This document shows positions 25,999 through 35,780 of a DNA stretch of 64,000 nt, one piece after another. This DNA comes from WRHT01 sp031550525 (GTDB lineage Bacteria > Desulfobacterota > Desulfovibrionia > Desulfovibrionales > Desulfovibrionaceae), in contig JAVBON010000030.1 of NCBI GenBank assembly GCA_031550525.1, positions 1 to 64,000 of the forward strand. Reading direction: 5' to 3'. Position 1 is the first letter of the stretch; each line of letters opens with the position of its first letter. The notes under the pieces were generated by a model. The model was not told the origin of the DNA, ran no database searches, and was given only the letters and a program-made list of their open reading frames with translations. Both the position numbers and the translations under genes were made by a program.

Positions 25999-27351
25999 AT
26001 GAGCGTTAACCGTTTGCATTGGGGCCAATCGCGCCGGGGGCGCATGGCCAGTGTTGAATATTTTGGGGCGGGGCTGGATGCCGCGGCGCGCGGGCATGTG
26101 CCTTTTCTCAAGGCCGAGCTTGCTGGCGGCAGGCTCCCCTTTATAAGCATGCCTTACCGGAGTGCTCTCGAAGCCGAGTTGCCCAAGGTAATGGAGCGTT
26201 TTAGCGGCAGGTGCAAGCATATGCTGCTCTTGGGCATAGGCGGTTCGGCTCTGGGGCCGCGCGCCTTGCAAAAGGCCTTTATGCCGCAGCAAGATTGGCC
26301 GGGGCACACCGGCCCCTGGCTCTGGATTGCCGATAACGTGGATTCCAACAGCCTTTCCGGCTGGCTGGACAAGTTGCCCCCCAAAGAAACCATGGTGGTT
26401 GTAATTTCCAAATCCGGCGGCACCATTGAAACCATGGCCCAGTATTTTATAGTGCGCGACTGGCTGCAGGCGCGTTTGGGCGAGGCCTGGACGCAGCAGG
26501 TGCTGATGGTTACCGATGAAAAACAGGGCGCGCTGCGGCAGGAGGCTATGGAAAAGAATCTGCCTTCGCTGCCGGTTCCGGACTATCTGGGCGGGCGTTT
26601 TTCCGTGCTTTCGGCTGTGGGTATGGTTCCGGCTTATTTTTGCGGCATGGATTGGAAGGGCATTCTGGCTGGCGCGGCCAGCGTGCTGGCCCCAGTGGCC
26701 GCCGCTCCGGAAAAGATGGCCGAGCATCCGGCCTGGCGCTTGGCCGTGTGGAATAAGGCCCTTATGGATAACGGCTACAACCAGCTTATTTTCTTTACCT
26801 ATATTCCGGCCTGGGCCTGTTTTGGGGCATGGTTCGGCCAGTTGTGGGCCGAGAGCTTGGGCAAGCAGGGTAACGGCTCCATGCCGCTTCCGGCAACTGG
26901 AGTGACAGATCAGCACTCTTTGCAGCAAATGTTTCTTGATGGCCCCAAAAACAAGGCCTGCCTGTTTCTTGAAGGGCAAAACATGCCGCGCGGCCCGCAG
27001 TTTAGCGCGGGCACGCCGGATAAATGGAGCTATTTGCGCGGCCAGCATTTCGGCGACGTGCTGGCGGCCGAAACCATAGGCACGCTGGGCGCTTTTGCGG
27101 CCAACGACATACCTCTGGTGCGCATGAGCATGGGTGAGGTAACGGAACAGGGCGCGGGCAGGCTGATGGCCCTTTTGGAGCTGACCACCCTGTTTACCGG
27201 CTGGCTACTTAAAATAGACCCGCTGGACCAACCGGCGGTGGAATACGGAAAACGCCTGGCCAACGCCAGGTTGGGCGCCGCCGGATACGCGCAGGAAGAA
27301 AAGGATTTGCAGGCCTATTTCGCCGCGCCGGATGAAACTGTGGAGTTTTAG
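25999..27351 (+). CDS. pgi: Glucose-6-phosphate isomerase
   Basis: Interconverts glucose 6-phosphate and fructose 6-phosphate. The signatures are LLGIGGSALGPRALQKAF, VVVISKSGGTIETMAQYF, GGRFSVLSAVGMVPAY and TDQHSLQQMFLDGPKNK; the histidine and glutamate of the active site lie in these. From ATG 25999 the protein has 450 residues, with GGAGG eight bases upstream. An ORF reading from 25978 overlaps that ribosome site and is unlikely. The stop codon overlaps the GTG start of the sensor kinase by one base (TAGTG), so the three genes pgi-kinase-regulator form one unit, an unusual mix. Confidence 0.94.
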   Translation: MSVNRLHWGQSRRGRMASVEYFGAGLDAAARGHVPFLKAELAGGRLPFISMPYRSALEAELPKVMERFSGRCKHMLLLGIGGSALGPRALQKAFMPQQDWPGHTGPWLWIADNVDSNSLSGWLDKLPPKETMVVVISKSGGTIETMAQYFIVRDWLQARLGEAWTQQVLMVTDEKQGALRQEAMEKNLPSLPVPDYLGGRFSVLSAVGMVPAYFCGMDWKGILAGAASVLAPVAAAPEKMAEHPAWRLAVWNKALMDNGYNQLIFFTYIPAWACFGAWFGQLWAESLGKQGNGSMPLPATGVTDQHSLQQMFLDGPKNKACLFLEGQNMPRGPQFSAGTPDKWSYLRGQHFGDVLAAETIGTLGAFAANDIPLVRMSMGEVTEQGAGRLMALLELTTLFTGWLLKIDPLDQPAVEYGKRLANARLGAAGYAQEEKDLQAYFAAPDETVEF

Positions 27352-29153
27352 TGGCATTTGATAAAAACACCCCTGAGCCGCCCAATGGCGCGGGCCAGAC
27401 GCCCTCCGCAAACCATGGCGGAGGGCAAGCGCCATTGCTGCCACGGCCGCTAAAGGCCTCGCCCGGCGCAGCCCCGAAAGGGGACGGAACTTTGGGGCAG
27501 GGCGCTTTTTCCCTTACCGGAAAACTACCGGAAGACGCGCGCAATAATTATGCTCAGGGTAAAAAAGCGGCCCAGCCCGGCGCGCAGGCGGCCCAGCCAG
27601 TAGAGCCTGTTATAGGGGTGGCCCGTTATCTGGTGTGGGTTCTGCTGGTGCTGGTGCTGGGGCTGGCGCTTTTTCTCTCCCTCATGATCGGGCGTAGCGC
27701 CCGCGAGGTTATGCTGGAAAAGCAATATGCCTTTGCTTCGCTCTTGGCCGAGAACCTCAACCACCAGATTTACCGCCGCTATACCTTGCCCACGCTTATA
27801 GGCTATGGGCGCATAGCTTTAAACCAACCGGTGCAGTATGAGCGTCTTGATCAGCTTATCGGTCAGTTAATTCATGGTATGAATGTGCAGGAACTGCGCA
27901 TTTACGATCACAGCCAGGTAATTTCCTATACCACAAATCAGGCCAATCTTGGGCGCAACGATCTGGCTTCTCCGGCGGTGGTGCTTGCCATGACCAGCAC
28001 TGAGCCGATTTTTGACCTGGATACGCAGCAGCCTTGGTGGAAGTCCTTTTTCATGCCCCGGCTGGAAGAAGGCAGCATCATACTGCGCACCACCTACCCC
28101 TTGCGCATTGAAAACCGCCTGACCTCGTCGGAAGAAGAGGGTCCGGTAATGGGCGTGCTGGAGTTCCGGCAGGATATTACCAAAGATATGGTGAGCGTGC
28201 TGCGTTTTCAGTGGAGCATTATCGGCACTACCTTGGTATCCAGCCTGCTTATTTTTTCGTTGCTTATCTATTTGCTGTATAGGGCGGACCGCGCTCTGGC
28301 CGCGCGGGTTGAAGAGCGCGATAAGTTGCAGGAAAAACTGTACCAGCACGAAAAACTGGCCGGCATGGGCCGGGTGGTGGCGGGTATAGCACACGAAATA
28401 CGCAACCCGCTGGGCATAATCTGCTCCAGCGCCGAACTGCTTTTGCGCAGGGTGAAGAATCTGGATGAAAGCAGCCGGGGTATTTTGCAAGCCATATTTG
28501 ACGAATCCAAACGTCTTTCAAAGACAGTTACCGATTTTCTGGATTACGCCCGGCCCCGCTCGCCTCGGCAGGATATGGTGGATATGGGTAAGGTGGTGGA
28601 GCAGGCCGCAATTTTCATGCATCCGGAGCTGGAGCGCCACGGCATTTCGCTCCACCTGATGTTGCCGGAACCTCCGGTATTTGTAATAGGCGACAAAGAT
28701 CTGCTTTATCGCGCTATTTACAACGTATTGGGCAACGCGGTGCAGGCGTTGAGCATTTCCGGCGTGGGTGCGGCCTGCAAGCAGGCCGACCCCACCGCGC
28801 GGGGCGAGATTTGGGCGGACGTGGCTTACTGCGCCCCGGCGGAAGAGAAGATGCCTGTGGGGCTGGATGTTTTTAACGGCGAAGGCATGGTCAGCCTTGG
28901 CGAAGTGCCCATGCCCACGCCAGAGCCGCACGAGGCCTGCATAGTAATCAGAGACAATGGACCTGGGTTTGATCTGGAAGATACACGTACCTATATGGAT
29001 CCGTTTTTTACCACCAAGGCCAGCGGTTCCGGCCTGGGGTTGGCAATTGTCCACAGCATTATCGGCAGCCATAAAGGCAGGTTGGAGTTATCCAATTATA
29101 ACGGCCCAGGAAGCGGCGCCGTGGTTAAGGTATTTTTGCCTTCAAGCAAGTGA
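27351..29153 (+). CDS. Membrane sensor histidine kinase (NtrB-like)
   Basis: A 600-residue sensor kinase. Residues 1-85 are a Pro/Gly/Ala-rich, presumably disordered cytoplasmic extension, unusual for the family. Two membrane helices (about 88-112 and 287-312) flank a periplasmic sensor region of about 175 residues. The kinase core follows: H-box VVAGIAHEIRNPLGIICSS (phospho-accepting H near 347), N-box YRAIYNVLGNAVQAL, G1 VIRDNGPGFDLED and G2 GSGLGLAIVHSIIGSHKG. An insert of about 50 residues lies between the N and G1 boxes. GTG 27351 overlaps the pgi stop codon by one base, and the stop overlaps the response regulator start, so translation is coupled. The signal is unknown. Confidence 0.88.
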   Translation: MAFDKNTPEPPNGAGQTPSANHGGGQAPLLPRPLKASPGAAPKGDGTLGQGAFSLTGKLPEDARNNYAQGKKAAQPGAQAAQPVEPVIGVARYLVWVLLVLVLGLALFLSLMIGRSAREVMLEKQYAFASLLAENLNHQIYRRYTLPTLIGYGRIALNQPVQYERLDQLIGQLIHGMNVQELRIYDHSQVISYTTNQANLGRNDLASPAVVLAMTSTEPIFDLDTQQPWWKSFFMPRLEEGSIILRTTYPLRIENRLTSSEEEGPVMGVLEFRQDITKDMVSVLRFQWSIIGTTLVSSLLIFSLLIYLLYRADRALAARVEERDKLQEKLYQHEKLAGMGRVVAGIAHEIRNPLGIICSSAELLLRRVKNLDESSRGILQAIFDESKRLSKTVTDFLDYARPRSPRQDMVDMGKVVEQAAIFMHPELERHGISLHLMLPEPPVFVIGDKDLLYRAIYNVLGNAVQALSISGVGAACKQADPTARGEIWADVAYCAPAEEKMPVGLDVFNGEGMVSLGEVPMPTPEPHEACIVIRDNGPGFDLEDTRTYMDPFFTTKASGSGLGLAIVHSIIGSHKGRLELSNYNGPGSGAVVKVFLPSSK

Positions 29154-30544
29154 GCGGTAAACTTATGAATGATAAAACGCATGTACTTATTCTGGATGAC
29201 GAGCGCAATTACCTGCTGGTGCTCGGCGCCTTGCTTGAAGACGCTGGCTACAAGGTAACCAGCCTTAACGACCCGCACAACGCCTTGGTTTTTTTGGATG
29301 AATCTGAAGTCGACGTTTTGATTACCGATATGAAAATGCCCGGATTATCAGGTCTGGATGTGCTGGAACATGTTAAAAAGAATTACCCGCATATTCCGGT
29401 ACTGGTAATGACGGCCTTCGGCAGCATAGAAAGCGCCGTGGGAGTAATGAAAGTAGGGGCCTTTGACTATATAACCAAGCCATTTTCCAACGACGAGCTC
29501 CTGCTCTCGGTGCAGAACGCGGCCGCTTTGGCCAAGGCCCACTTGCGCTACCGTTTGCTTTACGAAAACATGCAGGAACGTTTTGACAAACAAAAGGTAA
29601 TTATAGGCAAAAGCAAAGGCATACAGGCTGTTATGTCCATGGTGGAGCGCGCCGCGCCCAGCCGCAGCAACGTGCTTATAACCGGCGAAAGCGGCACGGG
29701 CAAAGAGCTTGTCGCCCGCGCCATACACCTTGGCTCGCCGCGCAAAGACGGCCCTTTTATCAGCATAAACTGCGCGGCTCTTAACCCAAATGTGTTGGAA
29801 AGCGAGCTGTTCGGCCATGAGAAAGGTTCTTTCACCGGAGCCATTGCCATGCGCCGGGGCCGTTTTGAGCTGGCCCACCAAGGCACGTTGTTTTTGGACG
29901 AAATCGGCGAGTTAAGCCCGGATTTGCAGGTAAAGCTCTTGCGCGTGCTGCAGGAGCGCAAGCTGGAGCGTGTGGGCGGCGCGGAAGAAATAGAGGTGGA
30001 TATACGCATAGTCGCCGCCACCAATAAAGATTTGCTCAAGGCAGTGGAGAACGGCTCCTTCCGCGAAGATCTATATTATCGCCTTAACGTTGTGCATATA
30101 GCCCTGCCCAGCCTGCGCGAGCGTCGCGAGGACATACCCCTTCTGGTCAGCCATTTCGTCAGCAAGCTGGCGGCGGAAAATAATCTGCAGCCCAAAACCT
30201 TCAGCCCGGCGGCGCTGGATTACCTTATAGGCTACGAATGGCCTGGTAACATACGCCAGTTGGAAAACGTGGTGGAGCGCTGCATGGTCATGCAGCCGGA
30301 CGAGATTATAGAGGTTTCCGACCTGCCGCCGGAAGTGACGGACGAAGACAGCCAATTTAAAAGCGCCATAGATCTGCTGCCCGTGCAACTGGATTTGGCC
30401 GATACGCTGGATAAGCTGGAATCGGCCCTGATTCGCAGGGCGTTGGCCAAGGCCGATTTTGTGCAGGTAAAGGCGGCGGAGCTTTTGGGCATTTCAAAAA
30501 GCCTGCTGCAATACAAGCTGCGCAAGTATGATATCGGTCATTGA
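29150..30544 (+). CDS. Sigma-54-dependent response regulator (NtrC family)
   Basis: A 464-residue transcription activator for RNA polymerase with sigma-54. An N-terminal receiver domain (acidic pocket ILDDERN; phospho-acceptor D in VLITDMKMPG, residue 60) is followed by an AAA+ domain with Walker A GESGTGKELVARAIH, the sigma-54 contact loop HEKGSFTGAIAMRRG (serine instead of the usual alanine in GAFTGA), Walker B GTLFLDEIGEL and a Fis-type helix-turn-helix at the C-terminus (AAELLGISKSLLQYKLRKY). GTG 29150 overlaps the kinase stop (GTGA); ATG 29165 is an alternative start. It is presumably phosphorylated by the kinase encoded upstream; targets unknown. Confidence 0.9.
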   Translation: MSGKLMNDKTHVLILDDERNYLLVLGALLEDAGYKVTSLNDPHNALVFLDESEVDVLITDMKMPGLSGLDVLEHVKKNYPHIPVLVMTAFGSIESAVGVMKVGAFDYITKPFSNDELLLSVQNAAALAKAHLRYRLLYENMQERFDKQKVIIGKSKGIQAVMSMVERAAPSRSNVLITGESGTGKELVARAIHLGSPRKDGPFISINCAALNPNVLESELFGHEKGSFTGAIAMRRGRFELAHQGTLFLDEIGELSPDLQVKLLRVLQERKLERVGGAEEIEVDIRIVAATNKDLLKAVENGSFREDLYYRLNVVHIALPSLRERREDIPLLVSHFVSKLAAENNLQPKTFSPAALDYLIGYEWPGNIRQLENVVERCMVMQPDEIIEVSDLPPEVTDEDSQFKSAIDLLPVQLDLADTLDKLESALIRRALAKADFVQVKAAELLGISKSLLQYKLRKYDIGH

Positions 30545-30589
30545 TTGATAAGTTTGTTTTTGATAGACTGCGTGAGACGTTCAATATCA

Positions 30590-30615
30590 GCCCGGATCTT
30601 TAAATCTGGCTTCAT
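30590..30615 (+). repeat. Family B tail hairpin only (B9)
   Basis: CAGCCCGGATCTTTAAATCTGG then CTTCATCC matches the tail of family B repeats with none of the body. The sequence ends six bases before the recD2 ATG, so this hairpin may affect translation initiation. Confidence 0.55.
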
Positions 30616-30620
30616 CCGCT

Positions 30621-32858
30621 ATGTCTTTGCCAATAGTAAAAATTATGCAACCCAAGTCCAACAATACCCCTTTGTTATCGCCGGAGCCGCAGGTGCAAAT
30701 CAGCGGCACGCTGGAGCGCGTGCTCTTCCATAATGAAGACAACGGCTACAGCGTGCTCAAAATAAAGCCGCACAACAAGCCGGATAGTATTACGGTAGTG
30801 GGCAACATGCACTCCCCGCAGGTGGGGGTGGGGCTAAAGATTGCCGGCGATTGGGCCGAACATCCGCGCTTTGGCAGGCAGTTGCAGTTCAGCCGGTACG
30901 AGGTGGAAATGCCAGCCACTACCGAGGGCATACGGCATTACCTTGGCTCCGGTCTGATCAAGGGCGTGCGCCAGGCCATGGCCAAGCGCATTGTGGCGCA
31001 TTTTGGCGAAGATACCCTGCGCATTCTGGATGAAGAGCCGGACCGCCTCTCCGAAGTAAAGGGCCTTACCGTAAAGGTGGCCAGCGCCATACGCCAGTCG
31101 TGGGAAGAACACCAGAGCATACGCTCGCTGATTATGTTTTTGCAGCCGCACGATATTTCCACTTCTTACGCCGTGCGCATTTTTCGTTTTTACGGGCCGG
31201 AGGCGCTGGAGGTTGTGCGCGAAAATCCCTACCGTCTGGCCATGGACATACACGGAATCGGCTTTAACACCGCCGATATGCTGGCCCGCAAGCTGGGCGT
31301 TGAGCATGACAGCCCCCTGAGGGCCGAGGCCGGAGTCTTGTACATACTGCGCGCCCTTAACGATGAAGGCCATGTCTACTACCCGCTGGACAAGCTGCTG
31401 GAAAAAAGCGCGGCGGATCTGGGCGTGGACGAAATAATAGCAAGAAGCGCTGTGGAAAGGTTGCAAGCCACGGAGCGCGTGGTTGTGGAAGATTTGCAAA
31501 ATAGCGAAGGTTTTCAGCATACTGCGGTATATCTTTCACGTAACCACCATTGCGAATACGGCATAGCACATTATTTGCGCCGCATCATCAACTCTCCAAA
31601 GTCCGTGCGTATTGAAGACGTGGAGAGCGCGCTTAACCAAGGGCTTGCCAAAACTCCGGTGGAATTGGGAGAGGATCAGATCAACGCCGTGCGCATGGCG
31701 CTGGAAAGCAAGGTAATGGTAATTACCGGCGGGCCGGGCACCGGCAAGACCACGGTAATAAACACCATTATCAAGGTGTTTGAAGGTCGCAAAAGCAAGA
31801 TATTGCTGGCCGCGCCCACCGGCCGGGCCGCCAAGCGCATGAGCGAGACCAGCGGGCGCGAGGCCAAAACCCTGCACCGTCTGCTGGAATACAGCCCCGG
31901 AGAAGACGGCTTCGGCCGTAACGAAAACAACCCTCTGGCCTGCGGCCTCCTGGTGGTTGATGAAGCCTCCATGCTGGATACCTTGCTCATGTACTACCTG
32001 GTAAAGGCCATACCCCTAGGGGCCACGGTCATTTTTGTGGGCGATGTGAACCAGTTGCCATCGGTGGGCGCGGGTAACGTGCTGCGCGACATTATGGCCT
32101 CCAAATCCGTGCCGGTGGTGGAGCTGACGGAAATTTTCCGCCAGGCCGCCGAAAGCGCCATTATTCTGAACGCCCACCGCATCAACCTGGGGCAGCCGCC
32201 TTTCCCCCAGCCGGAAGACGGCACTTTGAGCGACTTTTACTTCATACGTCAGGAAGACCCTGAAAAATGCGCCGACATGGTGGTGGATTTGGTATGCAAC
32301 CATATTCCGCGCCGTTTTCACTTTAATCCGGTGGATGAGGTGCAGGTGCTTACGCCCATGCACAAGGGGGCGGCCGGGGCAACGGTGCTAAACATGCGCC
32401 TGCAACGCGCCCTTAACCGCCAGACCCAGTTTTTGCAACGCGGCGAGCGGCATTTTTATCTGGATGACAAGGTCATGCAGATTCGCAACAACTACGAAAA
32501 AGACGTGTTCAACGGCGACATAGGCCGCATATGCCATGTGGATAATGAGGATAAAGAGATCACCGTGCGCTTTGAAGACAAAAACGTGATCTACGGCATG
32601 GACGAACTGGACGAACTTGTACCGGCATACGCAATCTCTGTTCACAAATCGCAGGGGTCGGAATATGCGGCAGTAGTGATGCCGCTGCTCACCCAGCACT
32701 ATATGTTGCTCCAGCGTAACCTGCTCTATACCGGTGTTACACGTGGAAAAAAGCTAGTTATTATAGTTGGTTCTCTCAGAGCCTTACACATAGCCGTAAG
32801 CAACGATAAAACCCATAAACGCTATACCTGGCTGGGTGAGAGGCTTGGCGCGAAGTAA
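30621..32858 (+). CDS. recD2: RecD2-like SF1B DNA helicase
   Basis: A 745-residue 5'-to-3' helicase of the RecD2 type, found without RecBC and implicated in DNA repair and replication restart. The N-terminal region has the OB-like segment (SGTLERVLFHNEDNGYSVLK), then helix-hairpin-helix elements (residues about 100-180). The helicase core shows motif I ITGGPGTGKTTVINTII, motif Ia LAAPTGRAAKRM, motif II LLVVDEASMLD, motif III IFVGDVNQLPSVGAG, motif IV/V VQVLTPMHKGAAG and VPAYAISVHKSQGSEY, and motif VI LLYTGVTRGKKLVII. ATG 30621 follows a repeat tail; ATG 30645 is an alternative. Neither has a clear ribosome site. Confidence 0.93.
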   Translation: MSLPIVKIMQPKSNNTPLLSPEPQVQISGTLERVLFHNEDNGYSVLKIKPHNKPDSITVVGNMHSPQVGVGLKIAGDWAEHPRFGRQLQFSRYEVEMPATTEGIRHYLGSGLIKGVRQAMAKRIVAHFGEDTLRILDEEPDRLSEVKGLTVKVASAIRQSWEEHQSIRSLIMFLQPHDISTSYAVRIFRFYGPEALEVVRENPYRLAMDIHGIGFNTADMLARKLGVEHDSPLRAEAGVLYILRALNDEGHVYYPLDKLLEKSAADLGVDEIIARSAVERLQATERVVVEDLQNSEGFQHTAVYLSRNHHCEYGIAHYLRRIINSPKSVRIEDVESALNQGLAKTPVELGEDQINAVRMALESKVMVITGGPGTGKTTVINTIIKVFEGRKSKILLAAPTGRAAKRMSETSGREAKTLHRLLEYSPGEDGFGRNENNPLACGLLVVDEASMLDTLLMYYLVKAIPLGATVIFVGDVNQLPSVGAGNVLRDIMASKSVPVVELTEIFRQAAESAIILNAHRINLGQPPFPQPEDGTLSDFYFIRQEDPEKCADMVVDLVCNHIPRRFHFNPVDEVQVLTPMHKGAAGATVLNMRLQRALNRQTQFLQRGERHFYLDDKVMQIRNNYEKDVFNGDIGRICHVDNEDKEITVRFEDKNVIYGMDELDELVPAYAISVHKSQGSEYAAVVMPLLTQHYMLLQRNLLYTGVTRGKKLVIIVGSLRALHIAVSNDKTHKRYTWLGERLGAK

Positions 32859-33067
32859 AATATTTTTCAGATTTTTTGTTGCAAATTTTAAGATAAGTTT
32901 CCGATAAGCTTATAATTTTATTTAGCTGTATTATAAAGATATTTTTTGGTTGTTTATATGCAACCAAGCCGTAACTTTGGCCTTTTGCGCCATAACCGGC
33001 GCTTACCGTATGATTCCGCTGTTTTCATTGCGTTTATTATTTTCCGACCTCCATACGGGTTTTGTTT

Positions 33068-34291
33068 ATGCCGCGCGTATCGCTTTGCTCCTATACCTAC
33101 AACGACGCCGCTCTTCTGCACGGGCTGCTGGCCTCCGTGCCTGCCTGGAGCGTGCGGCCGGATGAAATAATCCTGCTGGACGACGGCTCCTCCGAGCCCT
33201 TTATACTTACGGAAAGCGAACAGGCGCTGCCCATGCCCGTAAAGCTGCTGCGGCACGAAATCAACCTGGGCTTTACACGCGCCAAACACAACTGCATATC
33301 CGCCGCATCCGGCGACTGCATAATAGCCCTAGATTGTGACGCGCGGGTGACTGACGACTTTCTTGAGGGCTGCCTGGCGGTTTTGCGGAACAAAAGCGTG
33401 GGTATGGTCGGCGGTACCGCATCCTCTCCGCCGACGGACGACTACACCTCTTGGTACGCTTACGCGTTTTCCTTTGGCGCTGAAAAAGCCGAGGGGGATG
33501 ATGCCAAAGCTGTAAAATGCGAAAAAACGCCTGAGAAGGCCCTTTGCGCCGTAACAGCCGAAACCTTGGAAACCAGCTTTATCTGCGGCTACACCTTCGC
33601 TCTCCGGCGCGAAGTGTGGCAAGAGGTAGGCGGCTTCAGCAATTTTAACAAAGCCTTGCTGGAAGATTCTTACCTTTCTGACGCCATACGTGCGCGCGGC
33701 TATACCTTGCAAACCCTGCAAAAGCCCATAAAACTTATGCGCGTGCTCACGCGGGCCGCGCTCTGCCGCCGCTACTGGAAGTGGGGCTTAGGCTATGGCT
33801 GGTTGGATTCGGTTATAACAGCCGGGCAAAGTCTGCCACAGGCTTTGGGGCACTTTCTAAACTCCATGCAGTCGCGCTGTAGGTCTATTGAAGAAAACAG
33901 GCTCACCCCCATATTCTATTATTACGAAATGCTCATTCTGCTTCACACGCTGCTGGAGTTTTGCAACGCGCTGGGCCCGCAAGGGCATTTGCCACCCACG
34001 GCCGGGCAAGACCTGCTCTCTGCGGTACAAAAGCATCTTGTCCCCTATCCCAGGCTCTGGATGCTCCTTAAATCCGACCTGTTGCAAGCCCGCGCCTTGC
34101 CCCTTCAACCTTCCGTCGCCCCAGCCGCTTCCAACCGCGCCGCCCTTGCCACGCAATGCGACTGGCAGCCCATGCTTGTATTCTTCAATTACTTTCAGGC
34201 CGGGCAAATATTGCACTACCTCGAAAAAGAAGGCGTACCCCTGATTTTGCGCGATGACCGTGAAGTTACACCAGATTTTTCAGTATATTAG
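33068..34291 (+). CDS. Family 2 glycosyltransferase
   Basis: GT-A-fold glycosyltransferase. MPRVSLCSYTYNDAALLHGL and IILLDDGSSEPF mark the nucleotide-binding N-terminus, GDCIIALDCDARVTDDF holds the DxD metal/sugar-nucleotide motif, and FNKALLEDSYLSDAIRARGY the catalytic ED region; GGTASSPPTDD and WYAYAF vary from textbook members. The C-terminal 150 residues are helical and family-specific. No membrane segment is obvious, so it acts on the cytoplasmic side. ATG 33068 (MPRVS) is preferred over an in-frame TTG at 33062. Substrates unknown; plausible role in surface polysaccharide or protein glycosylation. A family A terminator starts at the stop codon. Confidence 0.85.
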   Translation: MPRVSLCSYTYNDAALLHGLLASVPAWSVRPDEIILLDDGSSEPFILTESEQALPMPVKLLRHEINLGFTRAKHNCISAASGDCIIALDCDARVTDDFLEGCLAVLRNKSVGMVGGTASSPPTDDYTSWYAYAFSFGAEKAEGDDAKAVKCEKTPEKALCAVTAETLETSFICGYTFALRREVWQEVGGFSNFNKALLEDSYLSDAIRARGYTLQTLQKPIKLMRVLTRAALCRRYWKWGLGYGWLDSVITAGQSLPQALGHFLNSMQSRCRSIEENRLTPIFYYYEMLILLHTLLEFCNALGPQGHLPPTAGQDLLSAVQKHLVPYPRLWMLLKSDLLQARALPLQPSVAPAASNRAALATQCDWQPMLVFFNYFQAGQILHYLEKEGVPLILRDDREVTPDFSVY

Positions 34292-34430
34292 ATGGAAAGC
34301 GGCTGCGCCGCGATTGTAAGAATGCGAGAGGGAAGGGAAAGGCCCCCTTTGAAAAGGGGGCCTTTCCCTTCCCTCTCGCGCTCTCCCATCCCTATCCACC
34401 TAAACTTTTCACAAGGGGATTTTTTATGGG
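34292..34430 (+). repeat. Family A hairpin terminator repeat (A7)
   Basis: Abuts the glycosyltransferase stop codon. GGAAAGCGGCTGCGCCGCG is followed by a near-perfect hairpin (34324-34378) whose inner arm reads GGCCCCCTTT / AAAGGGGGCC where other copies have GGAAACTTTT / AAAAGTTTCC, a compensated change. The downstream block ends in TTTTTTATGGGG. Positions 34431-34569 contain nothing recognised. Confidence 0.8.
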
Positions 34431-34569
34431 GAGGTTGCCTTGGGCTGTCAGGTTTTAACCCCACTCCCATCGGAGCACATACCAACCTGAACGTTTTCGT
34501 ATTCGCCCAAAAAACAAGTATCTTGCCAGGTTGAGCACAGACGAAAGTTTTTTTAATGGCAACAGCCGA

Positions 34570-34748
34570 CAATAACTAATTGAAAAGTTTAGGAGGATAG
34601 GGGGAGAGCTCGAGAGGGGGAAAGGACAATTCCACAGGAAAGCGGAATTGGACGGCGTAGCGAGGCGCAGCCGCCCCGAAGGGGTGAGCCGCAGGACGCG
34701 GCGAATCAAGCCCTTTTCAAAGGGTTCCTTTCCCCATCTCGAATTCTT
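34570..34748 (-). repeat. Family A terminator repeat (A8) with module C inside its loop
   Basis: Minus-strand copy just after the hypE stop codon. The hairpin arms (GATGGGGAAAGG near 34742 and CCTTTCCCCCTCTCGAGCTC near 34608) are separated by an inner GAACCCTTTGAAAAGGG hairpin and a complete module C (34623-34708), giving a long branched structure. Confidence 0.7.
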
Positions 34749-34754
34749 CATAAC

Positions 34755-35780
34755 CTAACATATTCTCGGCAACTGTTCGCCTTCCAGCATGCCCAGCAGG
34801 CGTTTGCCGCCCAGGGGGGTTTCCAGAATCACCTGTCCGGCTTTGGCTGGGGTATCTTTGGCTGGCTCAAGCACTGTGCCTACTTGGGCGGCGTTTTTGC
34901 CTTCGGGGAAGCGCCGCATTATTTCCAGCGCTTTTGCGGTCTGAGCTTGGGGCAGTATGCAGATAAGCTTACCCTCGTTGGCTAGGTAGAGCGGGTCAAG
35001 GCCGATTACAGAACACCATTCTTTAACGCTGGGGTTTATGGGCACAAGGTTTTCTTTAATCTCGCAAACTACATTGGATTGTTCCGCAATCTCGTTTAAA
35101 GTTGTGGCCAGCCCACCTCTGGTGGGGTCTCGCAGTACGTGTATTGTATCTATTTCAGCAATAAGCGCTGCTATTATGTGGTTAAGGGAGGCGGAATCAG
35201 AAGCTATGCTGTTGCTTACATTAAGGTTGTCACGGCGGGAGAGCACGGTAAGGCCATGGTCGCCCATGCTGCCGGAAACCAGTATGGCGTCGCCGGGCCT
35301 GGCGTTTTTGCCCTGGGGCGGGTTGGGGGTAAGAATGCGGCCGATGCCGGTGGTGTTAATAAACAGCTTGTCAGCCGCGCCTTTGGGCACCACTTTGGTG
35401 TCGCCGGTAACAATAAGTACTCCCGCGTGCCGGGCGGCATCGGCCATGCTTTTCACTATGCGTTCCAGCAAATCCAGCGGCAGCCCTTCTTCAATAATGA
35501 ATCCGCAACTCAGGTACTTGGGCTCCGCCCCCATCATGGATACGTCGTTAACCGTGCCGTGCACGGCCAGAGTGCCTATGTTGCCGCCGGGGAACTCCAG
35601 CGGGTCGACGGTATAAGAATCCGTGCTCATGGCGATAGGGCCGCTTATGTCCAAAATGGCCGCGTCGTCCATACTGTTAAGGGCAGGGTTGGAAAAGTAC
35701 CTGAAAAACAGTCCGGTGATCAGGCGCTGAGAGGCTTTGCCGCCGCTGCCCGCGTCCAGAAGAATCATTTCGTTGCTCAT
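34755..35780 (-). CDS. hypE: Hydrogenase maturation factor HypE
   Basis: Dehydrates the carbamoyl group delivered by HypF to a thiocyanate on its C-terminal cysteine, making the CN ligand of the [NiFe] hydrogenase iron. The decisive mark is the C-terminal PRIC: the protein ends in cysteine as HypE must. The PurM/ThiL-like ATP-binding fold is recognisable in LLDAGSGGKASQRLI, DDAAILDISGPIAMSTDSY, LAVHGTVNDVSMMGAEP, VTGDTKVVPKG and LRDPTRGGLATTLNEIA. Length 341, normal. AAGG lies six bases before the ATG. hypD is upstream on the same strand; 386 bp of repeats separate them. Confidence 0.96.
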   Translation of the reverse strand: MSNEMILLDAGSGGKASQRLITGLFFRYFSNPALNSMDDAAILDISGPIAMSTDSYTVDPLEFPGGNIGTLAVHGTVNDVSMMGAEPKYLSCGFIIEEGLPLDLLERIVKSMADAARHAGVLIVTGDTKVVPKGAADKLFINTTGIGRILTPNPPQGKNARPGDAILVSGSMGDHGLTVLSRRDNLNVSNSIASDSASLNHIIAALIAEIDTIHVLRDPTRGGLATTLNEIAEQSNVVCEIKENLVPINPSVKEWCSVIGLDPLYLANEGKLICILPQAQTAKALEIMRRFPEGKNAAQVGTVLEPAKDTPAKAGQVILETPLGGKRLLGMLEGEQLPRIC

